A stretch of DNA of 64,000 nucleotides from Sulfurimonas sp. (GCA_021732045.1 JAKFWK010000003.1:310001-374000); one strand, 5' to 3'. Positions 1-9,071 are shown, numbered from the stretch's first letter. Notes: generated from the letters alone by a model not told the origin. A program made the numbers and translations.

Positions 1-141
1 GAGAAAAGCCCACTTTGGCTCGAGGCAGATAGAGGCTACAGGACATATAAAGATGACCCATCAAAGAGATTTATGAGAGAAGTGAGAGAGAAGATAGAGG
101 GATTCAAGGGTGCTTTATGTGCCAAAGAGACAGATGATTAG
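1..141 (+). CDS. C-terminal 46 residues of an unidentified protein (5' end outside window)
   Basis: Frame 1 is open from the first base to a TAG at 139-141 and ends in the residues GALCAKETDD. The tail is charged and hydrophilic. I do not recognise the family from this fragment. Its last 8 bases overlap the preferred start of the DUF819 gene, so the two are probably one transcript. The next two genes are a membrane protein and a murein dipeptide epimerase, so a cell-wall-related role is possible, but that rests on position only. Confidence 0.6.
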   Translation, partial: EKSPLWLEADRGYRTYKDDPSKRFMREVREKIEGFKGALCAKETDD

Positions 142-1267
142 TTCCACATTTGCCTATCTCGCTACTCTTGCATTGGTTGTCTTGTTGTTTGTTTTGCTGG
201 AGAGAAAAACCAAGCTAAAAGTATTTAAATTTGTTCCTGTGGTTGTTATGATTTATCTCTCATGTATGTTTCTGGCTGGCATTGGAGTGTTTGAGCAAAA
301 CAAAAATATAGATGAAGTTTATAGCAATCTGCAAAAAATTCTGCTCCCATCTATGCTTTTTTTGATGCTGCTGCGAGTTGATTTAAGAGACTTTTTTAAA
401 CTCGGCAAATCTTTACTTATAGCCTATGTACTGGCAATTTTTTCACTGTTTGTTGCTTTTATCTCTGTCTCTTTGATTTTTGATTTTAACAAAGAGATGG
501 CAGCTTCTTTTGGTGCGTTGAGCGGAAGCTGGATTGGTGGAACAGCAAACATGATAGCCGTCGGTTCGGCTCTTGGCGTGTCGCAGGAAGCTTTTGGATA
601 CACACTTATAGTTGATAGTTTTAATTACACAATTTGGATTATGTTTTTGCTCTTTTTGGTACCATTTGCCCACCGCTTTAACATTTTTACAGCTTCATAT
701 GAAGAGATGGCAAGACTAGAGAAAATTGAGTCTGTTTATGCTATCGGCGTTAAAAAATATTGGCTTTTGATTTCGCTTTCTCTCATGGTTGCTTATACCG
801 TAAACCTCATAGCAGAGAGTGGTTTTATCTTGCTAAACTACACAACCACAACAGTTGTTTTGGCAACCCTTTTGGGTATTTTTGGCTCATTTTCAAAACT
901 AAAGTTTGTGAATGGCTCTGGAGAAGCATCTACAATAATGCTCTATCTTCTTCTGGCTTTAATTGGCTCAAAAGCAGTTTTTCAAAATTTTAATGGTGTT
1001 GGAGTATATATCTTCGCAGGATTTTGTATCTTAGTGATTCATGCCACAATAATGGTTATTGGAGCAAAAATCTTCAAACTAAACCTCTTTAGTATTGCAG
1101 TTGCAAGTTTAGCAAGTATAGGCGGAGTTGCATCAGCTTCTATTTTGGCAGCAGCATACAGCAGAGCACTCGTCGGGATCGGTGTTTTGATGGCAATAAT
1201 GGGCTATGTCATAGGAACTTTCGGTGGGATAATTTTAGGAAATATTTTAGTTAGGATAGCAGAATGA
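134..1267 (+). CDS. DUF819-family integral membrane protein
   Basis: The 377-residue product is almost entirely hydrophobic, with about ten to eleven predicted membrane segments. Glycine/serine-rich stretches such as GALSGSWIGGTANM near the middle and SIGGVASASILAAAYS near the end are characteristic of the DUF819 (YjcL-like) family. The function of that family is not established, although the repeated architecture resembles a secondary transporter. A GTG at 110 would add eight residues; I prefer the ATG at 134, which overlaps the upstream stop. The stop overlaps the epimerase start by 4 bp (ATGA). The tight coupling suggests work on the same compounds, perhaps murein peptides, but this is inference. 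Confidence 0.8.
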   Translation: MISSTFAYLATLALVVLLFVLLERKTKLKVFKFVPVVVMIYLSCMFLAGIGVFEQNKNIDEVYSNLQKILLPSMLFLMLLRVDLRDFFKLGKSLLIAYVLAIFSLFVAFISVSLIFDFNKEMAASFGALSGSWIGGTANMIAVGSALGVSQEAFGYTLIVDSFNYTIWIMFLLFLVPFAHRFNIFTASYEEMARLEKIESVYAIGVKKYWLLISLSLMVAYTVNLIAESGFILLNYTTTTVVLATLLGIFGSFSKLKFVNGSGEASTIMLYLLLALIGSKAVFQNFNGVGVYIFAGFCILVIHATIMVIGAKIFKLNLFSIAVASLASIGGVASASILAAAYSRALVGIGVLMAIMGYVIGTFGGIILGNILVRIAE

Positions 1268-2289
1268 AAATAGTAAAAATAACAACAGAGATAAAGCAGA
1301 TAGAGCTAAAAACACCTTTCAAAACGGCTCTGCGAGAGACTTCAACAGTTGAGTTTGTTAGAGTTTTGGTTGAGTGCGAGAATGGTTTTAGCGCGTTTGG
1401 CGAGGCACCTGCTACAAAAGCTATAACAGGAGAGGGGATTGAGGATATTTTAAACTCAATAAATAGCGCAAAAGATTCTCTGCTAAATCTCTCCCTAAAA
1501 GATGCCCTTACTCTTCTTCATAAAGAACTAAAAATCGGCTCAAGTGCTAAAGCTGCGCTTGATATGTCGTTTGTGCAGTTGTTGTCAAAAGAGAATCATA
1601 AAATTCTTTATGACTACTTTGGTGCAAAAGATTTAAGTAGTCTAAAAACAGATATTACTATCAGCCTAAATGAGGCAAGCATTATGCTTCAAGATGCAAA
1701 AAATGCTTATAAAGCAGGTATGGAGATGCTAAAAGTAAAGGTCGGTAGCGACATAGAACATGCCATAGAAGTTGTAAGAAGTATATCACATGAGCTTCCT
1801 CAAGCAGAGATTTTAGTAGATGCAAATCAGGCGTGGAGCAGGGCAGATACGCTGAGGTTTATAGAGTCTATGAGTGATGTTGAAGTTGAGTTTATAGAGC
1901 AGCCTGTTGTTGCCTATGATTTGGAGGGTTTAAAAATCATAACAGCTTCTTCGTACATCCCGATTCTAGCAGATGAGGCGGTTTTCACACTTGAAGATGT
2001 AAAAAAAGTTATAGAGTCTGATAGTGCTGATATGATAAACATTAAGCTCATGAAGTGTGGCGGAGTCACAAAAGCGATAGAGATTCTGGAATATGCAAGA
2101 GAGAAGAACATCACTTGTATGTTAGGTTCGATGCTAGAGGGACCATACTCCATAAATGTGGCACTGCATTTAGCTTTAGCTTATAGAGATGTTATAAAAT
2201 ATGTAGATTTAGATAGTCCTCTGCTTTACAAAGAGATGCCAAAAGAGTTAGATTTTGAGTTTGATGGGTGTGAGATAAAACTTAAGTAA
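1264..2289 (+). CDS. Dipeptide epimerase (L-Ala-D/L-Glu epimerase type, enolase superfamily)
   Basis: The 341-residue protein has the enolase-superfamily order of a capping domain (about 1-120) and a TIM barrel. Visible catalytic elements are the KxK pair at K157/K159, the metal ligands D186 (DANQ), E212 (IEQP) and D237 (ADEA), and the second catalytic lysine K261 in NIKLMKCGG. This set is typical of the YkfB/YcjG group, which epimerises L-Ala-D-Glu from murein turnover so that it can be degraded. The gene overlaps the DUF819 gene by 4 bp. Substrate assignment follows the subgroup; epimerases of other dipeptides share the same motifs. Confidence 0.88.
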   Translation: MKIVKITTEIKQIELKTPFKTALRETSTVEFVRVLVECENGFSAFGEAPATKAITGEGIEDILNSINSAKDSLLNLSLKDALTLLHKELKIGSSAKAALDMSFVQLLSKENHKILYDYFGAKDLSSLKTDITISLNEASIMLQDAKNAYKAGMEMLKVKVGSDIEHAIEVVRSISHELPQAEILVDANQAWSRADTLRFIESMSDVEVEFIEQPVVAYDLEGLKIITASSYIPILADEAVFTLEDVKKVIESDSADMINIKLMKCGGVTKAIEILEYAREKNITCMLGSMLEGPYSINVALHLALAYRDVIKYVDLDSPLLYKEMPKELDFEFDGCEIKLK

Positions 2290-2292
2290 ACA

Positions 2293-2307
2293 CTCCCACA
2301 TAGGGAG
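2293..2307. terminator. Short hairpin between convergent genes
   Basis: A CTCCC/GGGAG stem with a five-base loop is followed on the plus strand by an AT-rich stretch containing a T run. It lies between the stop of the epimerase and the stop of the convergent glycine-zipper gene, where a shared terminator would be expected. The stem is only 5 bp, so this is a weak call. Confidence 0.4.
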
Positions 2308-2337
2308 CAAGTAGGATATTTTTGTATAGTTGCAAGT

Positions 2338-2661
2338 TTAGTCGTTGTGACCGTTTTTATCCCAGCCTTTATGTCTTCCATTGTCGTGGTGTTTGCGATG
2401 TTTATTATCTCTACGATCGTCATCCTCATAGACAACTCTCTCGGATGTGTTAGTTTTTTTAGTAGAGCCAGCTGCCGCACCTAACGCACCACCTGCACCA
2501 CCTCCGATGATAGCACCATTTTTACCGCCAACAGCTGAACCAACAGCTGAACCAACACCAGCTCCAACCATACTTCCTAGTACGGCATTCCCATCTATGT
2601 CCCCACCGAAAGAGAGAGTCACTGTTGTGACTAACGCAAGAATTAAATTAATTTTTTTCAT
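2338..2661 (-). CDS. Glycine-zipper envelope protein with signal peptide
   Basis: The 107-residue protein begins with a classical signal peptide (MKKINLILALVTTVTLSFGG). A glycine/alanine-rich segment at about residues 28-66 follows, with GxxxG spacing (GSMVGAGVGSAVGSAVGG, GAIIGGGAGGALGAAAGS). That pattern matches the glycine-zipper 2TM families (SlyB/YmgG/OmpA-like linker), which insert into or bridge membranes. The C-terminal 35 residues are very hydrophilic and rich in Asp, Arg, His and Lys (RDNKHRKHHDNGRHKGWDKNG), which could bind metal or anionic polymers; that is speculation. It is transcribed alone, convergent with the epimerase and codirectional with the cytochrome gene. Confidence 0.75.
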   Translation of the reverse strand: MKKINLILALVTTVTLSFGGDIDGNAVLGSMVGAGVGSAVGSAVGGKNGAIIGGGAGGALGAAAGSTKKTNTSERVVYEDDDRRDNKHRKHHDNGRHKGWDKNGHND

Positions 2662-2706
2662 ATAAGTTTTCCTTTATGTAAACTGGTTCATTATAGCCAA
2701 ATATAA

Positions 2707-3837
2707 CTAAAACTTAAAACTCTCTTTTTTAAGCAGATGAAACTCTGTTGCTGCTTTGTTCTCTTTTAAGCCAAGAGAATCTAGCGCGACTGGATTTACT
2801 AGAAAGTATCCAAGAACAACATCTACCCTATCGTCTGATTCGATTCTAAAAGCTCTGTTAATAGTTCTTTTTTCATTAGCTTTTAACATTGTGTCTTTGA
2901 TAACTTCATTTGCAACCCATGGCATCGCAGGTTTTCCATCCTTGCCTATCACTCTGACGAAAACCTCTTTTTCGAGCTCTATGGTTTTATTTGCTCTTAC
3001 TACGCTAATTTTTAAAACAGCCAATCTAAGGGGGTGCATTAAAAGAGCATGTGATGTTTGGTTGTCAACAAAGATATTAAAGTCATCACTGTTTTTTTGT
3101 ATAGAGATAACAATATGCTTCTCTAGCATTTCGTGGTTAAAGTGAGCTCCGGCAAAGCCATGGAATGAGTGAGTTTTTGTATCATTTACAGTTGAAGCAC
3201 TCCCTTTTACTTTTGGCATATGACAACTTACGCAATTTGCATAGTTCATTACCTCGTTTTCATTTGTAGAGCAGATGTTTAACTCAAATTGATTTACATT
3301 GTGTGAGTGACATCCGATGCACACATTTCCATTTTTAAAATGCTCGTTTTGTGTTGTTATAATCTTGTGATACGAGGACTCTTTAAGATTCTCTTTTGAG
3401 ATATCTGAGCTACTTTTTGAACTAAAATAACTCTTCATAGTTTTGCTCATAATATTTGTATTGCTCTGTTTATGTTTCTCGATGTCTTGTATGCGGTGAC
3501 AATAAGCACAACTGATGGCTTCTTGATGTGTTTTGTTGTTAACATCTGGCATAGCCTTTTCACCCTTTGTTAACATTTTGTCTAGATTGTTAGCCGCTGG
3601 AGTATGGCATTTTCCACAAGAGTACTGCTCAAGTTTTGTATTGTGTGGATGTTTATCCCATATGACTTTATGTATGGCGTCTTTGTCTGGTGTAGAGTTT
3701 GCGTGCATGGAGCCATAATACTCATCATAAATCTGTGTGTGACAAGTTTGACAATCCTTACTTGGGGCAAATTCATGTGCCCCGTCATTTGCGAAAAGGG
3801 CAAAAGCTAGAGTGAAAAGTAGAGATAAAATTTTCAT
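2707..3837 (-). CDS. Periplasmic multiheme cytochrome c with five CXXCH motifs
   Basis: The 376-residue protein has a signal peptide (MKILSLLFTLAFALFAND) and five covalent heme motifs in order: CQTCH (C29), CGKCH, CAYCH, CIGCH and CVSCH. All lie in the N-terminal 60 percent. The remaining C-terminal region, after HSFHGFAGAHFNHEML, is predicted to be beta-rich and has no further motif. The arrangement resembles cytochrome c554-type electron-transfer proteins. It should pass electrons in the periplasm, but the redox partner cannot be named because no reductase gene adjoins it. The long heme-free C-terminal domain could be a docking or catalytic domain. Confidence 0.82.
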   Translation of the reverse strand: MKILSLLFTLAFALFANDGAHEFAPSKDCQTCHTQIYDEYYGSMHANSTPDKDAIHKVIWDKHPHNTKLEQYSCGKCHTPAANNLDKMLTKGEKAMPDVNNKTHQEAISCAYCHRIQDIEKHKQSNTNIMSKTMKSYFSSKSSSDISKENLKESSYHKIITTQNEHFKNGNVCIGCHSHNVNQFELNICSTNENEVMNYANCVSCHMPKVKGSASTVNDTKTHSFHGFAGAHFNHEMLEKHIVISIQKNSDDFNIFVDNQTSHALLMHPLRLAVLKISVVRANKTIELEKEVFVRVIGKDGKPAMPWVANEVIKDTMLKANEKRTINRAFRIESDDRVDVVLGYFLVNPVALDSLGLKENKAATEFHLLKKESFKF

Positions 3838-3938
3838 AAATTTCCTTTGGTTGTATTAATCTGAAAGTATAACACTTATTTTTTTTAATACTTAGTAAGT
3901 TTAGTGTTATAAAAGAGCGCTGATGATACAATCTGAAC

Positions 3939-5114
3939 ATGAATTTAAAAGAATTAAAAGAGAAATCAATTTTACTTTTTGGTAAAAGTCGTGCTTTTAG
4001 TAGTGACGAGTTTGAATCACAACTAAAGTTTCATAAGATCAAGCTTGTTAGCAAGGTTGATGATAGTGTTGCACTCGTGGTTGATGGCAGAATGATGACG
4101 CCGTATGAGCAAAATGAAAGTGATGCACTTTATGAGCGAAAGACGGCTACTTTAGAGTTTATATCTATTGATGTTTTGGAAAATGAGCTGGCAAAACATA
4201 TAGATGCGGATACGCTTTTGATGAGCTTGAAACTTAGCAAAAACAGAGAGAGACTAAAGAGTTTTATACAAAATCCAATCCTTAACGATGAGCTTTTTTT
4301 TAGACTTTTAAAGATGTACTCATGGAGTAATGAAGATTTTTTTGAAAATGATGATAACCGCGATGTTAGTGCCGCGCTAATATCACGCTTTTATGAAAAT
4401 ATTGAGAGAAATCATAATGTTCAGTATGCAACTACGGGTATTTTCCATCTTGTCGGACAGACTAAAAGTGCGGTGCTTTTAAGGGCTATCTCACTACTTG
4501 AGCCTATAAAGTTTCATCCTAAGATAGAGTGTGCAATTGCCATGAGCCCAGAGTGTGACGAGGAGATGCAAGAGTATTTTTTCAAGAAAGCAAAAAATCC
4601 TAGAGTACTAGAAGCTCTCTCACTAAATGAAAACTTGAAACCGTCTCTTGTAGAGGAATTTTTAAGAGATGTTGAACTTGGAAAAAATGTAGCAAAAAGT
4701 ATAAGATTAACAGATGAACTTTTTATTCTTTGCAAAAATCAAAAAATAGATTTGGCGTTAAATGAAACTCTAACTTTAAAAATGCAAGAGGAGCTATTTG
4801 CTCTTGGCGATAAAAAAGTAAATTGTGCCTTGGCTCTTAATGATAATCTTCATCAAAAGATTTTAAATATGCTCTTAAAAAGTAGAGATAAAAGTATTCT
4901 ATCGAGCATATATGCAAACAAGGCAGCTCCTACAGAGATACTTCAAGCGGCATATAAAAATGGTGAGTATCTTGAAGAGTTGGCAAAAAATGAAAATACA
5001 CCGATAGAGATTTTATACCAATTACAGCTCGATAGCAGATATGAGAGAGCGGTAAAAACAAATGCTGGATTTGGTAGACATATCCAAACAGAAAATATAG
5101 GATGGGAAGTATGA
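3939..5114 (+). CDS. BRCT-like N-terminus plus helical repeat protein, MoxR-associated
   Basis: The 391-residue protein has no signal peptide or membrane segment. Residues about 8-90 (KSILLFGKSRAFSSDEFESQ...LEFISIDVLENEL) have the length, glycine placement and alternating pattern of a BRCT domain, a phosphopeptide or DNA-end binding fold. Residues about 95-385 are short amphipathic helical units with recurring small motifs such as NPILNDELF, ALSLNENLKPSL, ALALNDNLHQKI and NENTPIEIL, reminiscent of leucine-rich variant repeats. The stop overlaps the start of the AAA ATPase gene (ATGA), so it is translationally coupled to it and may act as an adaptor or client. The domain calls are my reading of the sequence, not a search result. 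Confidence 0.6.
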   Translation: MNLKELKEKSILLFGKSRAFSSDEFESQLKFHKIKLVSKVDDSVALVVDGRMMTPYEQNESDALYERKTATLEFISIDVLENELAKHIDADTLLMSLKLSKNRERLKSFIQNPILNDELFFRLLKMYSWSNEDFFENDDNRDVSAALISRFYENIERNHNVQYATTGIFHLVGQTKSAVLLRAISLLEPIKFHPKIECAIAMSPECDEEMQEYFFKKAKNPRVLEALSLNENLKPSLVEEFLRDVELGKNVAKSIRLTDELFILCKNQKIDLALNETLTLKMQEELFALGDKKVNCALALNDNLHQKILNMLLKSRDKSILSSIYANKAAPTEILQAAYKNGEYLEELAKNENTPIEILYQLQLDSRYERAVKTNAGFGRHIQTENIGWEV

Positions 5115-6106
5115 AGGCGACTGAGTTAATAAGCATAATAGGCTCTTTGGTAGAGCAGAGGGTTCCAACATTTTTATGGGGTGCACCAGGGATTGGAAAA
5201 TCTTCCATCATTAAGCAGATAGCAAAAGATAGCAAAATTGGTTTTATAGATTTAAGACTCTCACTTATGGACCCAACCGACTTAAAAGGAATCCCATTTT
5301 ATGATAAAGAGTCACATACAGCACTCTGGGCACCTCCTGCTTTTTTGCCAAAAGAGGGTGAGGGGATTTTGTTTTTAGATGAGTTAAACTCCGCCGCACC
5401 ATCGGTTCAAGCCTCAGCATATCAGCTTATCTTAGATAGAAAAATTGGCGAATACTCTCTTCCTGATGGTTGGGCAATAGTTGCCGCTGGAAACCGCGAG
5501 GGAGACAGAGGGTTAACTTACAGGATGCCAAGTCCACTAGCAAATAGATTTGTTCACTTTGAGATGAGTGTTGATGTTCAAGATTGGCGGTTTTGGGCAT
5601 TTAAAAATGGGATTGATGAGAGCATTATCTCATACATATCATACAAAAATGAACATCTGTTCACATTCGACGCTAAGAGTGATGCAAAAAGTTTTGCAAC
5701 TCCGAGAAGCTGGGAGTTTGTAGATAGTATACTAAAAAGTAAAATATCAAAAGAGCTACTTTTGGAAACATTAGGCGGAGCAGTTGGCAAAGATGTTGCA
5801 GTCTCTTTTTTAGCATTTAGAAGAGTTAGTGCAAAGCTCCCTGACATCCAAAATATTCTAGAAAATGGAAACGGCAGATATAGTGATGAGGTTGATGTGC
5901 TTTATGCTCTTTGTGTTGGACTCGTGAGTGCATATTTGCGAGATGCAAGTGACGAGAAGTTGGATAATCTGCTGAAATACACTCTGGAGATGAAAAGTGA
6001 ATTTGCCGTCATGATAGTTCAAGACTTGCAAAGAAGTGGCGTAAATATGGAGCACTCAGAACTCTTTAGGGCATGGGTTAAAAAGTTTGCTTATCTACTT
6101 GAATAA
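5111..6106 (+). CDS. MoxR-type AAA+ ATPase
   Basis: The 331-residue ATPase has Walker A (WGAPGIGKSS) near residue 25, Walker B (ILFLDELNSA) near 90, a sensor 1 region (VAAGNREGD) and a helical lid (FATPRSWEFVDSIL). This is the dynein-related/MoxR group, whose members act as chaperone-like ATPases with a VWA-domain partner. The partner type is present, but about 8 kb away at 14255-15397, with a P-type ATPase and restriction genes in between. ATG 5111 gives the common ATGA overlap with the upstream stop; ATG 5102 would add three residues. The final 16 bp overlap the convergent P-type ATPase gene. Confidence 0.85.
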   Translation: MKATELISIIGSLVEQRVPTFLWGAPGIGKSSIIKQIAKDSKIGFIDLRLSLMDPTDLKGIPFYDKESHTALWAPPAFLPKEGEGILFLDELNSAAPSVQASAYQLILDRKIGEYSLPDGWAIVAAGNREGDRGLTYRMPSPLANRFVHFEMSVDVQDWRFWAFKNGIDESIISYISYKNEHLFTFDAKSDAKSFATPRSWEFVDSILKSKISKELLLETLGGAVGKDVAVSFLAFRRVSAKLPDIQNILENGNGRYSDEVDVLYALCVGLVSAYLRDASDEKLDNLLKYTLEMKSEFAVMIVQDLQRSGVNMEHSELFRAWVKKFAYLLE

Positions 6107-8595
6107 GATAAAACACCCTTTTTCACTATTTCAAATAAAACAAACATGCTGATACCTGTACCAAAGGCGATGAGCCAATTAGACAGAGACGGTGGAGCAA
6201 ATGAGAAGTAGATAGCGATAGATGGCATTATGGTGATGGCCATTAGGCTTAAGAGTGTAGTGGAGATAACCCAGAGGCCGATAGTGGAAACAGCGGTAAA
6301 TGATTGACGAAAAGAGTGCTCATGTGATCGACTGTTAAAGATTAGAACCGTATTTGCACTAGCGAGAGCTATAAAAGCCATGGCGCGAGCCTCTGCCACA
6401 TCGACACCGACGCTCAGTGATGTCGAGTAGAGCAGGGCAACGGCGATGGCAGCAAGACCACCTTGCAGCAGACTAAGTATAAGATGTTTTGATGAAATCA
6501 GATGCTCATGAGAGAGTCTTGGAGGGTGTGCCATAATATCTGCTGAGGCTTCTTCTGCCTCAAACACAACAGAACATGCAGGGTCAATAATCAGTTCTAA
6601 AAAGACAATATGAATCGGTGCGAGAACTAGTGGCAAGCCAAAGATAATGGGGAGAATTGATAGCCCAATGATGGGAATATGCACGGCGATTGTATAAATC
6701 ATAGCGTGGCGCAGGTTGTTAAAGATGCGTCTGCCAAGTTTGATTGCCTCAACTATGGCGCCAAAATTATCTTCTAGTAAAACAAGGGAGGCGGCCTCGC
6801 GGGCAACATCTGTTCCTCTTTTTCCCATAGCTATGCCAATATGAGCAGATTTAAGGGCTGGAGCATCATTGACTCCATCGCCGGTCATAGCAACGATTTC
6901 GCCATTACTTTTTAGTGCTTCCACTATTTGTAATTTCTGCTGAGGTGATACACGGGCAAAAACAGAGGCTTTTTGTATACAAGCTGCCAATTCATCTCCA
7001 TGGAGAGTTTCTAGTTCTGCCCCTGTTATGACGGTTGTTGAGTCAATCCCTGCCTGTTTAGCTATTGCTTTTGCGGTTCTTGGATGGTCACCAGTAATCA
7101 TGACGATGCGAATGCCTGCACTGCGACACTCAACTGCAGCTTGTGGAACTTCATCACGCAACGGATCTGCAAGCCCGACAAGACCTAAAAATTCAAATTC
7201 AAAGTCATGTTGGATGGCTGGCCACTCTTCCCCAATATGAACTGCTTTAGCTACTCCCAGAACACGCAACCCTTGATCCGCCATTGCTGCCACTTGCTGC
7301 ATAATTTCATCTCTTTTTTGAGCATCAAGATGACAAAGGTCAATAATTGCTTCAGGAGCTCCTTTAGTTGCTACCGGATGGTGATGCTGCTTTTGAATCT
7401 GCCATAAATGTGACATAGCCAAGAGGTCTGGAGCCAGTTCATACTCTTTAGTTAGATTCCAATCAAAGTGAAGATGCTCGGTGTGGAGTAAATATCTATT
7501 TGCTAGTGTATAAAAAGCTTTTTCCATAGGATCATGAGGGTCAGTTTGGCTGGCTAGGATGCAATATTCAACAATCTCATGAAAATCTTCAGGGAGCTCA
7601 TCTAGATTAGCAATACTTAAAAATTTATCCCTAAGCGCCAGTGCGGCGACCGCCATCTGATTTTTGGTTAGAGTTCCTGTCTTATCAACACATAAAACAG
7701 TCGTTTTACCTAGCGTTTCAATAGCGCTAAGACGACGAGTGAGAACATTATGCTGTGCAATACGCCTAGCACCAAGTGCCATGAAGATAATCATAATAAC
7801 GGGAAATTCTTGAGGAAGTATTCCCATGGCAAGTGTAATACCTGCCAATATTCCCTCTAGCCATCCTCCACGAAACAGAACAAATAGAATAATTACGACA
7901 AAACATAGAGCTATGCCAACAATTGCAAGATGCTTGGTTAGCAGAGCGGTCTCTTTTTGTAGAGGAGATGCTTCATTTTCGATACTCTGCAGAGATTTAC
8001 CGATTTTTCCAAGTTCAGTAAGTGCACCGATGGCAGTTACTTCAATGATAGCTTGACCTCTGATAGTGAGTGTTCCAGCGTAGAGTTTGTTGTTTGAGGG
8101 ATCATCGGCATATTTGGCAATAGCAACTGATTCGCCACTAAGCATAGACTCATCAGCGGCAAGGTCATGCGAGGAGAGAATGAAACCATCTGCAGGGATG
8201 CGGTCTCCCTCGTTTAAGATAAGAGTGTCGCCACGAACAACCTCTCTGCCTGATATTCGAATTTGTACTCCATCACGAATAACCAGAGCGCGAGGGCTAG
8301 AGAGATCACGAAGTGCCTCAAGGACTTTTTCTGTTCGTCTCTCTTGAATAATAGTAATTCCCATAATGACAAAGACAAATCCCAGCAAGATAACGGCTTC
8401 ATGAGCATCCCCCATGATGAGATAAATCCCTCCGGCAGACAACAGAAGCAGAAACATCGGCTCACGCACAACTTCAAGAATTATCTTAAAAGTAGAGCGG
8501 TTATGTTTTATCTCTAGCTCATTAAAACCTTCTTTATTGCGTCTTTGAAGTGCTTCGACAGCGCTAAGACCATGAGGTAGTTTATTTTCGTTCAT
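6091..8595 (-). CDS. Cation-translocating P-type ATPase (P2-like, substrate unassigned)
   Basis: The 834-residue protein has the P-type ATPase elements: an SGES actuator motif near residue 155, the phosphorylation motif DKTGTLT (Asp about 304), a KGAPE nucleotide-binding motif, and MTGDGVNDAP in the hinge. Membrane segments are arranged as 2 + 2 + about 6. The M4 ion-site motif reads ILPQEFP instead of the PEGLP of Ca2+ pumps, so the ion cannot be named. Relatives with PEEFP-like motifs are also uncharacterised. ATG 8595 is preferred; a TTG two codons upstream is possible. The coding sequence is visibly richer in G+C than its neighbours, which suggests transfer. Confidence 0.85.
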   Translation of the reverse strand: MNENKLPHGLSAVEALQRRNKEGFNELEIKHNRSTFKIILEVVREPMFLLLLSAGGIYLIMGDAHEAVILLGFVFVIMGITIIQERRTEKVLEALRDLSSPRALVIRDGVQIRISGREVVRGDTLILNEGDRIPADGFILSSHDLAADESMLSGESVAIAKYADDPSNNKLYAGTLTIRGQAIIEVTAIGALTELGKIGKSLQSIENEASPLQKETALLTKHLAIVGIALCFVVIILFVLFRGGWLEGILAGITLAMGILPQEFPVIMIIFMALGARRIAQHNVLTRRLSAIETLGKTTVLCVDKTGTLTKNQMAVAALALRDKFLSIANLDELPEDFHEIVEYCILASQTDPHDPMEKAFYTLANRYLLHTEHLHFDWNLTKEYELAPDLLAMSHLWQIQKQHHHPVATKGAPEAIIDLCHLDAQKRDEIMQQVAAMADQGLRVLGVAKAVHIGEEWPAIQHDFEFEFLGLVGLADPLRDEVPQAAVECRSAGIRIVMITGDHPRTAKAIAKQAGIDSTTVITGAELETLHGDELAACIQKASVFARVSPQQKLQIVEALKSNGEIVAMTGDGVNDAPALKSAHIGIAMGKRGTDVAREAASLVLLEDNFGAIVEAIKLGRRIFNNLRHAMIYTIAVHIPIIGLSILPIIFGLPLVLAPIHIVFLELIIDPACSVVFEAEEASADIMAHPPRLSHEHLISSKHLILSLLQGGLAAIAVALLYSTSLSVGVDVAEARAMAFIALASANTVLIFNSRSHEHSFRQSFTAVSTIGLWVISTTLLSLMAITIMPSIAIYFSFAPPSLSNWLIAFGTGISMFVLFEIVKKGVLSYSSR

Positions 8596-8768
8596 GCACA
8601 ATTGTACTACAAAGTCTAGATAATTTTAGATTAGAAAAAATTCCAACTTATAAATTGAGTATATTTAATCAATACAAAACATGACCTACACCAAATTCTT
8701 TGAATAAAAATAACAGATATCTGTATAAACTTAGAGCTTAAATATTCATTTTAAGTTGTTGTCAAATC

Positions 8769-8954
8769 TTAAAGTTTTTTATATCTATTTTGCAACTCTT
8801 TCGCCTTCTCATAACTCTCTTTCTGAGCTTCTACTATTTCGTCAAAAGCTAAACCTTTCATAACTGTTTCGTAGAGGTTTGGCTTGAATTTTTCCCAATT
8901 ATAGAGCGTTTTAATATCCACATTTAAAAATCCTGCAATATCTCTTTTTGTCAT
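8769..8954 (-). CDS. Small helix-turn-helix protein, divergent from the restriction-modification operon
   Basis: The 61-residue protein begins MTKRDIAGFLNVDIKTLYNWEKF, a clear helix-turn-helix of the type found in Xre-like and transposase-like DNA readers. A charged helix follows (DEIVEAQKESYEKAKELQNRYKKL) that could dimerise. It is transcribed away from the methyltransferase gene at 9107, and the intergenic region carries several palindromes. In many Type II systems a small controller (C) protein sits in this place and times expression of the nuclease. The family match to known C proteins is not evident, so the controller role is inferred from position and size. Confidence 0.65.
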   Translation of the reverse strand: MTKRDIAGFLNVDIKTLYNWEKFKPNLYETVMKGLAFDEIVEAQKESYEKAKELQNRYKKL

Positions 8955-9006
8955 AAATTACCTTTTTAAGAAGCAACTTACAAGTCTCTTGATGATAAAA
9001 CAACAT

Positions 9007-9050
9007 TAGAATTATTCCATTTAAATATATTTAAACAAGTAATAATTCTA
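9007..9050. promoter_or_regulatory. Nested palindrome, candidate operator of the restriction-modification locus
   Basis: Ten-base arms TAGAATTATT (9007-9016) and AATAATTCTA (9041-9050) are perfect inverted repeats. They enclose a 14-base perfect palindrome at 9021-9034 (TTAAATATATTTAA). The structure sits between the divergent small HTH gene and the methyltransferase gene, where a controller protein would bind. The symmetry is seen directly; binding is inferred. AT-rich DNA yields weak palindromes by chance, but two concentric perfect ones are unusual. Confidence 0.5.
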
Positions 9051-9071
9051 TGTATGTATAATTTGCTCTGC

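Noticed and set aside
2447..2665. Proline/alanine-rich frame opposite the glycine-zipper gene
   Set aside because: It is the complement of glycine codons in the real gene, without a start context.
8713..8724. ACAGATATCTGT perfect palindrome
   Set aside because: It lies downstream of the small HTH gene, not in a promoter, and has no second copy, so no role can be supported.
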